Below, piece by piece: positions 35,012 through 44,946 of a DNA stretch of 64,000 nt. Position numbers and translations under genes: made by a program. This DNA comes from Hyphomicrobiales bacterium (lineage in GTDB: Bacteria; Pseudomonadota; Alphaproteobacteria; Rhizobiales; Rhizobiaceae): contig UCEY01000009.1 of NCBI GenBank assembly GCA_900471605.1, forward strand, positions 316,105 to 380,104. The letters are read 5' to 3'. Under the pieces are notes generated by a model. That model was not told where the DNA came from. It did no database searches and saw nothing but the letters and a program-made list of their open reading frames with translations. Position 1 is the stretch's first letter; each line of letters starts with the position of its first letter.

Positions 35012-36691
35012 ATGGCAGAGGTCGGATCCGATATCGAAATCGCCCGGGCCGCGAAAAAGAAGCCGATCGTCGAGATCGGCGCCAGGCTCGGGATCCCCGT
35101 CGAAGCGCTCGCTCCCTATGGTCACGACAAGGCGAAGGTCGGTGCGGAGTTCATCGCCTCGCTTTCCGGCCGGCCTGACGGCAAGCTGATCCTGGTGACC
35201 GCGATCAACCCGACGCCTGCCGGCGAGGGCAAGACGACCACCACGGTCGGGCTCGGCGACGGGTTGAACCGGATCGGCAAGAAGGCGGTGATCTGCGTGC
35301 GCGAACCTTCGCTCGGCCCCTGTTTCGGGGTCAAGGGCGGGGCGGCCGGCGGCGGTTACGCGCAGGTCGTTCCGATGGAAGACATCAACCTGCATTTCAC
35401 CGGCGATTTCCACGCCATCACCTCGGCCCACAACCTTCTGTCGACGATGATCGACAACCATATCTACTGGGGCAATGCCGAAAACATCGATATCCGCCGG
35501 ATCAGCTGGCGGCGGGTGATGGACATGAACGACCGGGCGCTGCGCCAGACGGTCGTCTCGCTCGGCGGCGTCGCCAACGGGTTTCCGCGCGAGAGCGGTT
35601 TCGATATCACCGTCGCTTCGGAAGTGATGGCGATCCTGTGTCTGGCGACCGATCTCAAGGATCTCGAACGGCGGCTCGGCGATATCGTCATCGGCTACCG
35701 GTTCGACCGCTCGCCGGTTTTCGCGCGCGACCTCAAGGCCGACAGGGCGATGACGGTTCTGCTGAAGGACGCCATGCAGCCGAACCTGGTGCAGACGCTC
35801 GAAAACAATCCGGCCTTCGTGCATGGCGGGCCGTTCGCCAATATCGCGCATGGCTGCAATTCGGTGATCGCCACCCGCACGGCGCTGAAGCTCGGCGACT
35901 ACGTGGTGACGGAAGCGGGTTTCGGGGCCGATCTCGGCGCCGAAAAATTCTTCGACATCAAGTGCCGCAAGGCGGGGCTGAAGCCGGATGCGGCCGTCAT
36001 CGTCGCCACCGTCAGGGCGCTGAAGATGAACGGCGGGGTGAGAAAAGAGGATCTCGGACAGGAGAATGTCGAGGCGCTGAAGCGCGGCGCCTCCAATCTC
36101 GGCCGCCACATCGCCAATGTGCGGAAATTCGGCGTGCCGGTGGTTGTCGCGATCAACCATTTCACCTCGGATACGGAAGACGAGATCGCCGCCGTCAAGG
36201 ATTACGCGGCACGCCACGGCGCGGACGGCATCGTCTGCCGGCATTGGGCGGAAGGGTCGGCCGGCATCGAGGAGCTTGCCCTCAAGGTGGTCGAGCTCGC
36301 CGAGGGCGGCCAGGCGAAATTCCAGCCGCTTTATCCCGATCACCTGCCGCTTCTCGAAAAGATCGAGATCATCGCCTCGAAGATCTATCACGCCGGCGAA
36401 GTCACCACCGACCGGGGCGTGCGCGACCAGCTGAAGGCCTGGGAGGAGCAGGGGTATGGCGACCTGCCAATCTGCATCGCCAAAACGCAATATTCGTTCT
36501 CGACCGATCCCGCCCTGCGCGGCGCGCCGGAGGGCCATGTCGTGCATGTGCGCGAAGTGCGGCTCTCGGCCGGCGCCGGCTTCGTGGTTGCCATCACCGG
36601 CGAGATCATGACCATGCCGGGCCTGCCGCGCGTGCCGTCCGCGGAACGCATCTTCCTGAACGAGGACGGTTTCGTGGAAGGGCTGTTCTGA
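35012..36691 (+). CDS. fhs: Formate-tetrahydrofolate ligase
   Basis: A 559-aa enzyme making 10-formyl-THF from formate, ATP and THF. The nucleotide loop [18 protein letters not shown], the [34 protein letters not shown] block (read in parts) and [19 protein letters not shown] are diagnostic; length is normal. GGGAGCGGGG precedes the ATG. Stands alone. A weak GGGCCG/CGGCCC hairpin (36745-36769) downstream may end its transcript. Confidence 0.97.
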   Translation: MAEVGSDIEIARAAKKKPIVEIGARLGIPVEALAPYGHDKAKVGAEFIASLSGRPDGKLILVTAINPTPAGEGKTTTTVGLGDGLNRIGKKAVICVREPSLGPCFGVKGGAAGGGYAQVVPMEDINLHFTGDFHAITSAHNLLSTMIDNHIYWGNAENIDIRRISWRRVMDMNDRALRQTVVSLGGVANGFPRESGFDITVASEVMAILCLATDLKDLERRLGDIVIGYRFDRSPVFARDLKADRAMTVLLKDAMQPNLVQTLENNPAFVHGGPFANIAHGCNSVIATRTALKLGDYVVTEAGFGADLGAEKFFDIKCRKAGLKPDAAVIVATVRALKMNGGVRKEDLGQENVEALKRGASNLGRHIANVRKFGVPVVVAINHFTSDTEDEIAAVKDYAARHGADGIVCRHWAEGSAGIEELALKVVELAEGGQAKFQPLYPDHLPLLEKIEIIASKIYHAGEVTTDRGVRDQLKAWEEQGYGDLPICIAKTQYSFSTDPALRGAPEGHVVHVREVRLSAGAGFVVAITGEIMTMPGLPRVPSAERIFLNEDGFVEGLF

Positions 36692-36907
36692 GGGCTTGAG
36701 CGGCCGAGCCGCCTTGTGTTAAAGCTCCTCCGTCGAAAAAGGCAGGGCCGGATATGGTAAGCACGGCCCCTTCCGCAAGGAAGCTCTGATCCTTCGGTCC
36801 ACCGTTGAGAACCCGCGACGAGAAACGGCACATCCCGTGCCGCTCTCGGCGGATTCTTGTGGCCTTTCCGCGTCGCATTCCGCCGGGGCAACCTCGCGAG
36901 AAGAACG

Positions 36908-37285
36908 ATGCGTATGAACCATATCGATATTCATGTCCCCGACGTTGCGGCAACCAGCGCCTTCCTCGTTCGCCATTTCGGCCTGACTCTGCGTGAGATG
37001 CGCGGCGTAAACGGTCTCGCCATCCTGGAAGACGATTCCGGCCTCGAAATCGTCGTCAGCCGGCCGGTCGAAAAATTCGGCGGGGCCGAGCAGCAGGCAC
37101 TGGGTGCCGTCACCTATCATCTCGGTTTCATCCAGCCGGAGAGAGCCGAGATCGACAGGCTCTATCGGGAACTCAAGGCGGGCGATGCCGAGCTGGTGGG
37201 GGAACCGCGCGAGATGCGCGGCGGGTATCTGTTCTATTGCATCGCGCCCGGCCGGGTGCTGATCGAGGTCGGGTGGCGAGGGTAG
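36908..37285 (+). CDS. VOC (glyoxalase) superfamily protein
   Basis: A 125-aa single VOC module pair: MNHIDIHVPDVAATSAFLVRHFGL opens the first beta-alpha-beta-beta unit and AVTYHLGFIQPERAEIDRLYRELK the second, with possible metal ligands His at residues 5 and 7, and Glu in VLIEVGW. ATGs at 36908 and 36914 are both possible. Substrate unknown; ends 12 bp before the convergent TetR gene. Confidence 0.85.
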   Translation: MRMNHIDIHVPDVAATSAFLVRHFGLTLREMRGVNGLAILEDDSGLEIVVSRPVEKFGGAEQQALGAVTYHLGFIQPERAEIDRLYRELKAGDAELVGEPREMRGGYLFYCIAPGRVLIEVGWRG

Positions 37286-37297
37286 GCTCCGGCAATC

Positions 37298-37870
37298 CTA
37301 GATCCGCAGTCTTTCAACCTGTGGGCCGACGACCGCAGAGAAGATATGCGGATCGCCGAGCGCGCGCGCCGAAAGCATCGCGCCGTGAACCGAAGCCATC
37401 AGGATCTGGGCTTCCTCTTCCGGTGGAATATCGAGCCGGAATTGGCCCTGTTCGGCGCCGGCCTTCAAGACTGATGTCAGCCAGCCCGCCAGGTTACGGA
37501 AATGGGCACGGACATGGAGTGCAACCCCCTCCGGCAGCATCGGCATTTCTCCCGCCAGCATCGCGCAGACGCAGAACGGCTGCGAGGCATCGAGAATGCA
37601 GGCCTGCCAGTAGTCCAGATAGGTCCGCAGCCGCTCCGCGGGGGCGGGAACCTGTTCGCTCAAGGACTTCAGACCCGCTTCGGCCTGCCGCGTATAGCGT
37701 TCCACCAGGACGGCGACCAGTTCGGCCTTGGTGGGGAAGTGGTGGTGGATACTTGCTTTCCGGATGCCGATCGCATCGGCAATATCGGCATAGCTGAAGC
37801 CATTATAGCCCCCGGCGATAACCAGCGCCTGCGCCTTTTCCAGGATCTTTTCAGATGTGGTGAGTTCCAT
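37298..37870 (-). CDS. TetR family repressor
   Basis: A 190-aa TetR protein: N-terminal HTH (ILEKAQALVIAGGYNGFSYADIADAIGIRKASIHHHF) and a ligand domain with CVCAMLAGEMPMLP. It faces the DUF308-like gene at 38003; inverted repeats at 37878-37893 and 37961-37990 lie in the shared 132-bp control region, so it probably represses itself and that gene. Confidence 0.92.
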   Translation of the reverse strand: MELTTSEKILEKAQALVIAGGYNGFSYADIADAIGIRKASIHHHFPTKAELVAVLVERYTRQAEAGLKSLSEQVPAPAERLRTYLDYWQACILDASQPFCVCAMLAGEMPMLPEGVALHVRAHFRNLAGWLTSVLKAGAEQGQFRLDIPPEEEAQILMASVHGAMLSARALGDPHIFSAVVGPQVERLRI

Positions 37871-37877
37871 AGTGTTG

Positions 37878-37990
37878 CCTACCTTTTGGTAGGGAGGCTG
37901 TCAAGCGGCGTGCCGGGTCAGGGCTTTTCTCGGATTTTGCCGGCAGGATTGACTCCCGAAGTTTGTCTATCTACTAGTAGGCAGACAAAC
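37878..37990. promoter_or_regulatory. Two TetR-type palindromes
   Basis: CCTACCTTTTGGTAGG (37878-37893) is a perfect inverted repeat beside the tetR start. A 30-bp near-perfect palindrome (37961-37990; only the base pairs 9 and 10 from each end fail) surrounds CTACTAGTAG just upstream of the DUF308-like gene. Both share CTAC...GTAG cores, consistent with one regulator. Confidence 0.7.
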
Positions 37991-38002
37991 AGGGAGATTG
38001 TC

Positions 38003-38566
38003 ATGCCAAATGAAACCTCATCCCAGACCTCGTGGTTGCGGTCCTATTATTTCGGCCGCGGGTTCTTTTCGGTCGCCTGGATCGCGCTTGCGGTCGTGCT
38101 TGCCGGGCAGCCGGTCCTGGCCTCGCTGCTGCTGGTGATCTATCCCGCATGGGATGCTGTCGCCAACCTGTTCGACGCCCGGTCGAACGGCGGTCTGAAG
38201 GCGAATTCCTCCCAGGCGTTGAACGTCGCCGTGAGCTCGATAACGACCGTCGCGGTCATTCTGGCGATGATCAGGGACATGCACGCGGTTCTGGCCGTCT
38301 TCGGCGTTTGGGCCATCCTGTCCGGCCTGCTGCAGCTCTATACCGGCGTGCGACGGTGGCGAGCCTATGGTGCGCAATGGGTGATGATCCTCAGCGGTGC
38401 CCAATCGACGCTGGCCGGGGGCTTCATGATCACGAGGTCCCTCGGGACCGCTGCGCCTTCGATCCTGGATATCGTTCCCTATGCAGGGTTCGGCGCTTTC
38501 TATTTCCTGCTGTCGGCAATCTGGCTCAGCGTGGCGATCCGCCGGCAGGCCAGCGCCAGAGGCTAG
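38003..38566 (+). CDS. DUF308/HdeD-like membrane protein
   Basis: A 187-aa protein with about six membrane spans in three hairpin pairs (SVAWIALAVVLAGQPVLASLLLVI; AVLAVFGVWAILSGLLQLYTG with a following RRWRA; FGAFYFLLSAIWLSVAI), the pattern of DUF308 proteins related to HdeD acid-resistance proteins. GGGAG precedes the ATG. Likely under control of the divergent TetR protein. Role unknown. Confidence 0.8.
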   Translation: MPNETSSQTSWLRSYYFGRGFFSVAWIALAVVLAGQPVLASLLLVIYPAWDAVANLFDARSNGGLKANSSQALNVAVSSITTVAVILAMIRDMHAVLAVFGVWAILSGLLQLYTGVRRWRAYGAQWVMILSGAQSTLAGGFMITRSLGTAAPSILDIVPYAGFGAFYFLLSAIWLSVAIRRQASARG

Positions 38567-38623
38567 GCGCCTCCTGTCTCGGCAAATGGGACGGAACGGT
38601 TGCAGGACAGGCCCCGGCGTCAT

Positions 38624-39889
38624 CTATCGACAATACCGATAACCATCCTTCCGCTCCAGCACATCCAGGTGCAGGTGGTTCTGGTGGGCGGCGTCGCTGC
38701 CCGGTGACAGGACGGTGGTGAAGTGCAGGCAGGCGCCGGCAGTCGCCGTGCGCTGGAAGGCGCCCTCGATGGTGGAATCCTCCGTGCGCGGCTTCATCTC
38801 CATCTTCTCGCCGTTGTCGAGCTTGAAGGCGGCGACGTCGAAGGCGTTGCCGCGGGCATGTTCGGAAATCTTGCCGGTCGAGGCGCTGTTGCGCAATCGG
38901 CAGGCATAGGTGGAGCCTGGGACGAGGCCGGTGATTTTCCGGCCCGGCATGGCGATGTTGAGCGCCGGCTGGACGGTGTCCTTCAGCCAATGTGCCATCG
39001 AGACCGCGGTCTTGCAGCGCATCGTGGCGCCGCCAAGCGAAACGCCGGGCAGGACTTCGGCAACGTCGATCGGGCTTTCGATGCCGCAGCCGTTACCCTC
39101 GTCGATCGGATCGGTCGGCTCGAACTTGGCGCCGAGCGACGTGAGTTCGGCAAGGCAGGCCTTCAGCTCTTCGGGGTCTTCCTTGACGAGCGGCGGCGGA
39201 GGCGGCGGGGGCGGTGCCTCCGCCTGTTGTTCCGCGGGTTGCTTGCCGTCTTCCTTACCGCCGGGCTTGTTTGCGTCTTCTTCCGGCTTGGCCGCATCCT
39301 GCTTTGGGGCGGCCGCCTGATCGGATTTATCCGTCGATTGTGAGTCCGCCGCCGCATTGTTCGGCTTCGGCAGGGGTTTTGGAACCTCTGCCTCATGAGC
39401 GGGCTCCGTGGCGGTGCCGGGCTGTTCGACGACCGGCGGACTGGGGGCCGGACTTGCGGGCGGGTTTTGCGTGGTTTCGCCGGACCGGCTCTGCGCCACC
39501 GATGAGGAGGCTTTGGGCGGCAGCGCCTCGGGCCGCGGGGCCTCCTGAACGACGGGTTTGTCGGCGGTGGTGTCCGCCTGCCGGGCTGGAGCAGCCGGCT
39601 TCCCCACGTCCGCGGCCGGTTTCGGAAGGGGCAGGGGAACGGTCGCCAGGTCCGGCGGTTCAGGCACCGCGCCACGTGCCTGGGATCGTGGGGATGCGCG
39701 GCGGCGCGGCGCGCGATCCCGCGATCCGTCCTGCAGGAGGCGGGTGAGGAAGTTTACTTCGACGACGCCGGGCGCGACGTCGGCGGGAGCGTCGGAGTGT
39801 TGCGCCTGCGGTATCGGTCTTTCGGGCGGCAGCCCGGCCCCGATCACCAGTGGCAGGCCGGCCAGAATTGCGATCCATGAATGCGGCAT
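38624..39889 (-). CDS. Extensin-like secreted peptidase-fold protein
   Basis: A 421-aa protein: signal peptide (MPHSWIAILAGLPLVIGAG), a long Pro/Ala/Lys/Glu-rich linker (about 25-240, with an eight-proline run) and a C-terminal extensin-like domain (about 245-421). That domain shows LAS-type peptidase residues: His and Asp in SEHARGNAFDVAAF and His in HQNHLHLDV, plus five or more Cys. Such proteins resemble D-Ala-D-Ala carboxypeptidases and probably act on the cell wall; activity is inferred. AAGGA precedes the ATG at 39887-39889. Confidence 0.85.
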   Translation of the reverse strand: MPHSWIAILAGLPLVIGAGLPPERPIPQAQHSDAPADVAPGVVEVNFLTRLLQDGSRDRAPRRRASPRSQARGAVPEPPDLATVPLPLPKPAADVGKPAAPARQADTTADKPVVQEAPRPEALPPKASSSVAQSRSGETTQNPPASPAPSPPVVEQPGTATEPAHEAEVPKPLPKPNNAAADSQSTDKSDQAAAPKQDAAKPEEDANKPGGKEDGKQPAEQQAEAPPPPPPPPLVKEDPEELKACLAELTSLGAKFEPTDPIDEGNGCGIESPIDVAEVLPGVSLGGATMRCKTAVSMAHWLKDTVQPALNIAMPGRKITGLVPGSTYACRLRNSASTGKISEHARGNAFDVAAFKLDNGEKMEMKPRTEDSTIEGAFQRTATAGACLHFTTVLSPGSDAAHQNHLHLDVLERKDGYRYCR

Positions 39890-40000
39890 GCCGTATCCTT
39901 TTCGGCTGCGTTTCTGCGATCCTGAGGGACGATAAACGCCGGTCGCCGGATTTGGTCGCATGCCGGCGCCAGAATTCTGTTCGGGGTGCATGGAAATTCG

Positions 40001-40029
40001 CTTGCGTGGTTCAAAAACCCCAGCTAACA
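40001..40029 (+). promoter_or_regulatory. trpL-trpE(G) promoter
   Basis: CTTGCG (40001-40006) and CTAACA (40024-40029) are separated by exactly 17 bp and fit the rhizobial housekeeping consensus. Transcription would start about 40036-40039, right at the leader ORF's first ATG. Confidence 0.6.
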
Positions 40030-40038
40030 ATTCGGCCC

Positions 40039-40095
40039 ATGATGATTTCGATGAACATCGCTAACTGGTGGCCGGCACGCTCAACGCGGCCTTGA
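40039..40095 (+). CDS. trpL: Trp leader peptide
   Basis: An 18-codon [21 protein letters not shown], with two tandem Trp codons at 40066-40071. The 5' ATG coincides with the predicted transcription start, so the leader is probably translated leaderless, as reported for Sinorhizobium trpL. The RNA can form mutually exclusive hairpins: ACTGG (40064-40068) and the GGCCG after it pair with CGGCC and the ACCAGT at 40095-40100, while GCGGC (40086-40090) can instead pair with GCCGC of the terminator. Ribosome stalling at the Trp codons would favour the antiterminator. Confidence 0.8.
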   Translation: MMISMNIANWWPARSTRP

Positions 40096-40121
40096 CCAGT
40101 CATGTCCATCGACTAGACGCA

Positions 40122-40151
40122 AAGCCGCCCGGAACCCGAGGCGGCTTTTTT
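40122..40151 (+). terminator. trp attenuator terminator
   Basis: AAGCCGCC (40122-40129) pairs with GGCGGCTT (40140-40147), running into six Ts (40146-40151): a canonical rho-independent terminator between the leader peptide and trpE(G). In Sinorhizobium the terminated leader is itself a stable small RNA; the same is possible here. Confidence 0.85.
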
Positions 40152-40198
40152 GTTATCCGCCGCCGGGACCCGGGCAAAGACATTGGAGAGGCAGGACA

Positions 40199-42388
40199 AT
40201 GGTAACGATCATTCGGGATGACGGTTCGGAGGTCTACGAGACGAGGGGCGGGATTGCGGTCAGCCGGCAGCGGCGCGCCGCACCCTATGCGGATGCGATC
40301 TCCTCCTATGTCGACAGGCTCGACGAACGGCGCGGCGCGGTGTTCTCCTCCAACTACGAATATCCGGGCCGCTATACCCGCTGGGACACCGCAATCGCGG
40401 ATCCGCCGCTGGGGATTTCCTCGAATGGCCGCAAGGTGTGGATCGAGGCCTTCAACGGCCGCGGCGAGGTGCTGCTCGGTTTCGTCGCCGACAAGCTGAA
40501 GACCGTGGCCGACCTGACGCTTGGCGAGCGGACGGACCGCCGCCTCGACGTTACCGTCAACGAGCCGACCCGGGTGTTTACCGAGGAAGAGCGCTCGAAG
40601 ATGCCGACGGTGTTTTCGGTGCTGCGGGCGATCGTCGATCTGTTTTATTCGGAAGCGGATTCGGCGATCGGGCTGTTCGGCGCCTTCGGCTATGACATCG
40701 CCTTCCAGTTCGATGCGATCAAGCTGTCGATGCAGCGGCCGGAAGACCAGCGCGACATGGTGCTGTTCCTGCCCGACGAAATCCTCGTCGTCGACCACCA
40801 TGCCGCCAAGGCGTGGATCGACCGTTACGACTTTTCCAAGGATGGGGTGACGACGGAAGGCATGGATCAGGAGATTGCTCCCGATCCGTTCCAGCGCACC
40901 GACACGATCCCACCGAAGGGTGATCACCGGCCGGGCGAATATGCCGCCCTCGTCACCAAGGCGAAGGAAAGTTTTCGACGCGGCGACCTGTTCGAAGTGG
41001 TGCCGGGGCAGAAGTTCATGGAACGCTGCGATTCGAAGCCTTCGGAAATCTCCAACCGGCTGAAGGCGATCAATCCGTCGCCCTATTCTTTCTTCATCAA
41101 TCTCGGCCATCAGGAATATCTGGTCGGCGCCTCGCCGGAAATGTTCGTCAGGGTGTCCGGCCGGCGCATCGAGACCTGCCCGATCTCCGGCACGATCAAG
41201 CGCGGCGAGGATCCGATCGCCGACTCGGAGCAGATCCTGAAGCTGCTCAACTCCAAGAAGGACGAGTCCGAGCTCACCATGTGCTCGGATGTCGATCGCA
41301 ACGACAAAAGCCGCGTCTGCGAGCCGGGTTCGGTGAAGGTGATCGGCCGCCGGCAGATCGAGATGTATTCGCGGCTGATCCACACCGTCGACCATATCGA
41401 AGGGCGCCTGCGTCCCGATATGGACGCGTTCGACGGTTTCCTCAGCCACGCCTGGGCCGTCACCGTCACCGGTGCGCCGAAACTGTGGGCGATGCGGTTC
41501 ATCGAGAACCACGAAAAGAGCCCGCGTGCGTGGTATGGCGGGGCGATCGGCATGGTCGGCTTCAATGGCGACATGAACACGGGGCTGACGCTGCGCACCA
41601 TCCGCATCAAGGACGGCATTGCCGAAGTGCGCGCCGGCGCGACGCTGCTCAACGACAGCGACCCGAACGAGGAAGAGGCTGAAACCGAACTGAAGGCGTC
41701 CGCCATGCTGACAGCAATCCGCGATGCAAGGGCCGGCAACGCGGCCAAGGTGGGCCGCGACGTGGCGCGGGTGGGGCAGGGGGTGAAAATCCTGCTCGTC
41801 GACCACGAGGACAGCTTTGTCCACACGCTTGCCAACTATTTCCGCCAGACGGGCGCCACCGTTTCGACGGTGCGCACGCCGGTGCCGGAAGAGGTGTTCG
41901 ACCGGTTCGACCCGGATCTCGTCGTGCTGTCGCCTGGGCCCGGCAACCCGAAGGACTTCGACTGCAAGACGACGATCAAACTGGCCCGTTCGAAGGACCT
42001 GCCCATCTTCGGCGTCTGCCTCGGGCTGCAGGCGCTCGCGGAAGCCTATGGCGGGGAACTGAGGCATCTGGCGCTGCCGATGCACGGCAAGCCGTCGCGC
42101 ATCCGCGTGCTCGAGCCCGGCATCGTCTTTTCCGGGCTCGCAAAGGAAGTGACGGTCGGGCGCTATCACTCGATCTTCGCCGATCCGAAGACGCTGCATC
42201 CGGATTTCATGATCACCGCCGAAAGCGAGGACGGCACGATCATGGGCATCGAACACGTCAAGGAACCGATCGCGGCCGTGCAGTTCCACCCGGAATCGAT
42301 CATGACGCTCGGCGGCGATGCCGGCATGCGGATGATCGAGAACGTCGTAGCGCATCTGTCGCGGCGGGCAAAGACCCAGGCGGCGTGA
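40199..42388 (+). CDS. trpE(G): Fused anthranilate synthase TrpE(G)
   Basis: A 729-aa fusion catalysing chorismate plus glutamine to anthranilate, first step of tryptophan synthesis. The TrpE part (1 to about 515) includes [37 protein letters not shown], the DRNDKSRVC active-site stretch and [13 protein letters not shown]. The TrpG amidotransferase part (about 525-725) has LSPGPGNP, nucleophile Cys in [10 protein letters not shown] and the His-Glu pair in QFHPESIMT. The single-chain form is typical of Rhizobiaceae and some other alphaproteobacteria. Controlled by the upstream attenuator. Confidence 0.97.
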   Translation: MVTIIRDDGSEVYETRGGIAVSRQRRAAPYADAISSYVDRLDERRGAVFSSNYEYPGRYTRWDTAIADPPLGISSNGRKVWIEAFNGRGEVLLGFVADKLKTVADLTLGERTDRRLDVTVNEPTRVFTEEERSKMPTVFSVLRAIVDLFYSEADSAIGLFGAFGYDIAFQFDAIKLSMQRPEDQRDMVLFLPDEILVVDHHAAKAWIDRYDFSKDGVTTEGMDQEIAPDPFQRTDTIPPKGDHRPGEYAALVTKAKESFRRGDLFEVVPGQKFMERCDSKPSEISNRLKAINPSPYSFFINLGHQEYLVGASPEMFVRVSGRRIETCPISGTIKRGEDPIADSEQILKLLNSKKDESELTMCSDVDRNDKSRVCEPGSVKVIGRRQIEMYSRLIHTVDHIEGRLRPDMDAFDGFLSHAWAVTVTGAPKLWAMRFIENHEKSPRAWYGGAIGMVGFNGDMNTGLTLRTIRIKDGIAEVRAGATLLNDSDPNEEEAETELKASAMLTAIRDARAGNAAKVGRDVARVGQGVKILLVDHEDSFVHTLANYFRQTGATVSTVRTPVPEEVFDRFDPDLVVLSPGPGNPKDFDCKTTIKLARSKDLPIFGVCLGLQALAEAYGGELRHLALPMHGKPSRIRVLEPGIVFSGLAKEVTVGRYHSIFADPKTLHPDFMITAESEDGTIMGIEHVKEPIAAVQFHPESIMTLGGDAGMRMIENVVAHLSRRAKTQAA

Positions 42389-42391
42389 GCC

Positions 42392-42832
42392 GTGTCGGCT
42401 TCATCGCTGGATGACGTCGAAGGCAAGTTGAACGAGACGACCGCGCTGCTGGGCAGCATGCCCGGCGGCGCGGATCTGCTGGCGAGACTGGGCGGCGTGG
42501 CGGATTTCCATGATGCGGAAATCGTCAGCCTCACGCTCGACCGGTCGGGAGCAAGCACGCTTGTCCTGAAGGTCACGGATGGGACACGGCAGGCGTTCGC
42601 CAGCCTCGTCCTGAAACAGTGGATCGACGTCAATCTCAGCGGCTTCAGCCACCAGAATGTCATCAACCGGCTAACAATCCGGCGTAGGGAAGAATGCCGG
42701 ATCGAGCCTTGGGAGGTTGGCGTCGGCATGCAGCCGGGCGAATTCGAACTGACGCTCGAGCCGTGTTTCGGAGCCCATGGGACGATCCGGGCGAATATCG
42801 AGAGAATTGAACTTCTGGACGACGAGACATGA
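42392..42832 (+). CDS. Small protein of Imm50-like type
   Basis: A 146-aa protein starting with GTG 3 bp after the trpE(G) stop. FHDAEIVSLTLDRSG followed by TLVLKVTDG resembles the immunity-protein-like Imm50 family and related uncharacterised beta-rich proteins. No toxin partner is visible. Its stop overlaps the next gene (ATGA at 42829-42832). Family call is tentative. Confidence 0.7.
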   Translation: MSASSLDDVEGKLNETTALLGSMPGGADLLARLGGVADFHDAEIVSLTLDRSGASTLVLKVTDGTRQAFASLVLKQWIDVNLSGFSHQNVINRLTIRRREECRIEPWEVGVGMQPGEFELTLEPCFGAHGTIRANIERIELLDDET

Positions 42833-43335
42833 CTTCTACAGCCGCCATCCCGATCGAATCCATCCGCGAAGAGCATATCGAGAGCTTTCACAAGGCCCTC
42901 GACACGGTCTCGCGCGAGCGAAAATACCTGAGCTTCCTGGAGGCGCCGCCGCTTGCGGATGTGCGGCCCTTCGTGCTCGACAACATCGAGAACGGCCATC
43001 CGCAGGTTGTCGCTGTCGTCGATGGCGAGGTGGTCGGCTGGTGCGACATCCGCCGGCATCCCCGCCCGACCGCTGCCCATTGCGGCACGCTCGGCATGGG
43101 CATCATCCCCGGTTATCGCGAAAAGGGCCTCGGCACGCGGCTGATCCGCGCTGCGGTCGGGCAGGCCCGGGACCGTGGTTTTCACCGTGTCGAGTTGCAT
43201 GTACATGCGGACAATCTGCGTGCCATCGCTCTCTACGAGAAGGTCGGTTTCGTCAGGGAAGGCGTGGCGCGGGATGCGGTGAGGATCGACGGGCTGTTTG
43301 TCGACAGCATCAGCATGGCGGTGGTTTTCGGGTAA
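42829..43335 (+). CDS. GNAT family N-acetyltransferase
   Basis: A 168-aa GNAT enzyme: AHCGTLGMGIIPGYREKGLGTRLIRAAV contains the acetyl-CoA pyrophosphate loop (motif A), and HVHADNLRAIALYEKVGFVREG is motif B. Translationally coupled to the preceding gene. Substrate unknown. Confidence 0.92.
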   Translation: MTSTAAIPIESIREEHIESFHKALDTVSRERKYLSFLEAPPLADVRPFVLDNIENGHPQVVAVVDGEVVGWCDIRRHPRPTAAHCGTLGMGIIPGYREKGLGTRLIRAAVGQARDRGFHRVELHVHADNLRAIALYEKVGFVREGVARDAVRIDGLFVDSISMAVVFG

Positions 43336-43339
43336 CGGA

Positions 43340-43756
43340 TCAATCCCGTTCCTCGAACGAAGCACCGCCGGTTTCCTGCGGCAGGTCGTCTGTGATCTCG
43401 ACCCAGGGCGCTTTCGATCCGGCGCTGAAGTGCATTCCAGCCGTCATGCCGGGATCGTCGTCGAGCGTGCCGAGCCGGAAGCCGAGTTCGCTGGGGTCGG
43501 AGGCGTCGATCTTGTAGATCGGCGAGCCGCAGCAGCTCGCGAAGAACCGCCGGACGCCAGGGCTGGATTGCCAGCTTGAAAGCAATGCCTCTCCGGCCAC
43601 GAACCGGAGAGCCCAAGGCGCAAGGCCTGCCGTCGTGCCGAAGCTCGATCCGGATTGCTTGCGGCAGCGCCAGCAATGGCAATAGGTGATCGGGCCGATG
43701 AGCTGGCCGCGGATTTCATAGCGGACCTGTCCGCAGGCGCAGGAACCCTTCAGCAT
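43340..43756 (-). CDS. GFA-type Cys-rich zinc protein
   Basis: A 138-aa GFA (glutathione-dependent formaldehyde-activating enzyme-like) domain: KGSCACGQVRYEI, YCHCWRCRKQSGSS and FFASCCGSPIYK supply the Cys residues for two zinc sites. Family members beyond the original Gfa are of unknown function. Convergent with the GNAT gene. Confidence 0.9.
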   Translation of the reverse strand: MLKGSCACGQVRYEIRGQLIGPITYCHCWRCRKQSGSSFGTTAGLAPWALRFVAGEALLSSWQSSPGVRRFFASCCGSPIYKIDASDPSELGFRLGTLDDDPGMTAGMHFSAGSKAPWVEITDDLPQETGGASFEERD

Positions 43757-43786
43757 ATTTCATTCCTTCAGGCGTATCGGAGATCT

Positions 43787-43817
43787 TGATCCTGAGCCGA
43801 TTGCCGGCTCGGGATCA
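43787..43817. terminator. Hairpin at lysR 3' end
   Basis: A 13-bp stem with one G-T pair, arms 43787-43799 and 43805-43817, overlapping the LysR stop codon. It may end the minus-strand LysR transcript before the GFA gene; no T-run. Confidence 0.4.
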
Positions 43818-44762
43818 GCCGTTCGATGCGGCCAGTAGCGAAGCCTCGGGTGCCACCGACAGCTTCTCGCAGGTCTCGGCAAACAGTTTCTCGCTCAAAA
43901 AATCGACCAGCACCCGCACCTTCGGCGACAGATGCCGGCTGGAAGGCCAGAGGAGGTGGAACTGGCCGGGGGCGTTGAGGTGTTCGTCAAGGATGGTGCG
44001 CAGCCTGCCGTCGGCGATCGGTTCCCTGGCGAGGAAATCCGGCATGCAGCCGATGCCGAGACCGGCGATCGCGGTGTGGCGCAGCGCCTCCATGTTGTTG
44101 CAGGTGAGCGCCGTGTGCAGGCGCGGTTCGGCGACTTCGGGCGGCAAGGTGATCGGCCAGTCCTGCAGCTTGCGGCTGTTCGGAAACCGGAAACGGATCG
44201 CCAGATGGCCGTCGAGTTCGCGCGGGCATTCGGGAATGCCGTGGCGTTCGAGATAGGAGGGGGCAGCGCAGAGGAGCAATTGGAATGGCCTGAGCGTCCG
44301 CGACATCAGCCGCGAATCCGGCAGGTTGCCGCTGCGGATCGCCACGTCCACCTCCTCGTCGATCAGGTCGACGATCCGGTCGTTGAAATCGAGATCGAGT
44401 TCGATCTCCGGGTAACGCTCGACGAATTCCGGCAGCACCGGCAGCAGAAGATGATAGGTGACGATCGGCACGCTGACCCGGAGTTTTCCGCGCGGCACCG
44501 CGACGGCGCTGGCCAGCGAAGCCTCGGCATCGTTCAGGTCGTCGAGCACGCGGCGGCACCGCTCGTGAAAAAGCCGGCCTTCTTCGGTGAGGCGCAGGCT
44601 GCGGGTCGAGCGCTGGAAAAGCCGGACGCCGAGCTCCTTTTCAAGATTGGTGACGGCCTTGCCGACGGCTGAGGCCGACAGGCCGAGCACGCGGCCGGCG
44701 GCGACGAAACTGCCGAGATCGGCGGTGCGCACGAAAGCTGTCAGTCCACCCAGGCGATCCAT
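43815..44762 (-). CDS. LysR family regulator
   Basis: A 315-aa LysR protein: winged helix at the N-terminus (DRLGGLTAFVRTADLGSFVAAGRVLGLSASAVGKAVTNLEKELGVRLFQRSTR, read in parts) and a substrate-binding-like effector domain (about 90-300). The CrgA-like form with DLNDAEASLASA is common in rhizobia. Divergent from the MFS transporter at 44947, its likely target. Confidence 0.93.
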   Translation of the reverse strand: MDRLGGLTAFVRTADLGSFVAAGRVLGLSASAVGKAVTNLEKELGVRLFQRSTRSLRLTEEGRLFHERCRRVLDDLNDAEASLASAVAVPRGKLRVSVPIVTYHLLLPVLPEFVERYPEIELDLDFNDRIVDLIDEEVDVAIRSGNLPDSRLMSRTLRPFQLLLCAAPSYLERHGIPECPRELDGHLAIRFRFPNSRKLQDWPITLPPEVAEPRLHTALTCNNMEALRHTAIAGLGIGCMPDFLAREPIADGRLRTILDEHLNAPGQFHLLWPSSRHLSPKVRVLVDFLSEKLFAETCEKLSVAPEASLLAASNG

Positions 44763-44946
44763 CGCGGTCTCCCATTCGAGCGTTTTCTTCCGTCATGTAA
44801 GGAACAGACGCGGTATTTTCCAAACATTATGTCGAATCTATCTTGTGTTGGTCAATTCGACACCCTTCCGGCCGGGCGGGTTCAGGCGGCGGTTCTCCCA
44901 AGGCCGCGGGCCTTTCTCTTTGCTCCAACACAGCGGAATCTCCGAT

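Noticed and set aside
40100..42355. 751-codon open frame antisense to trpE(G)
   Set aside because: Composition-driven shadow of a certain gene in high-GC DNA.
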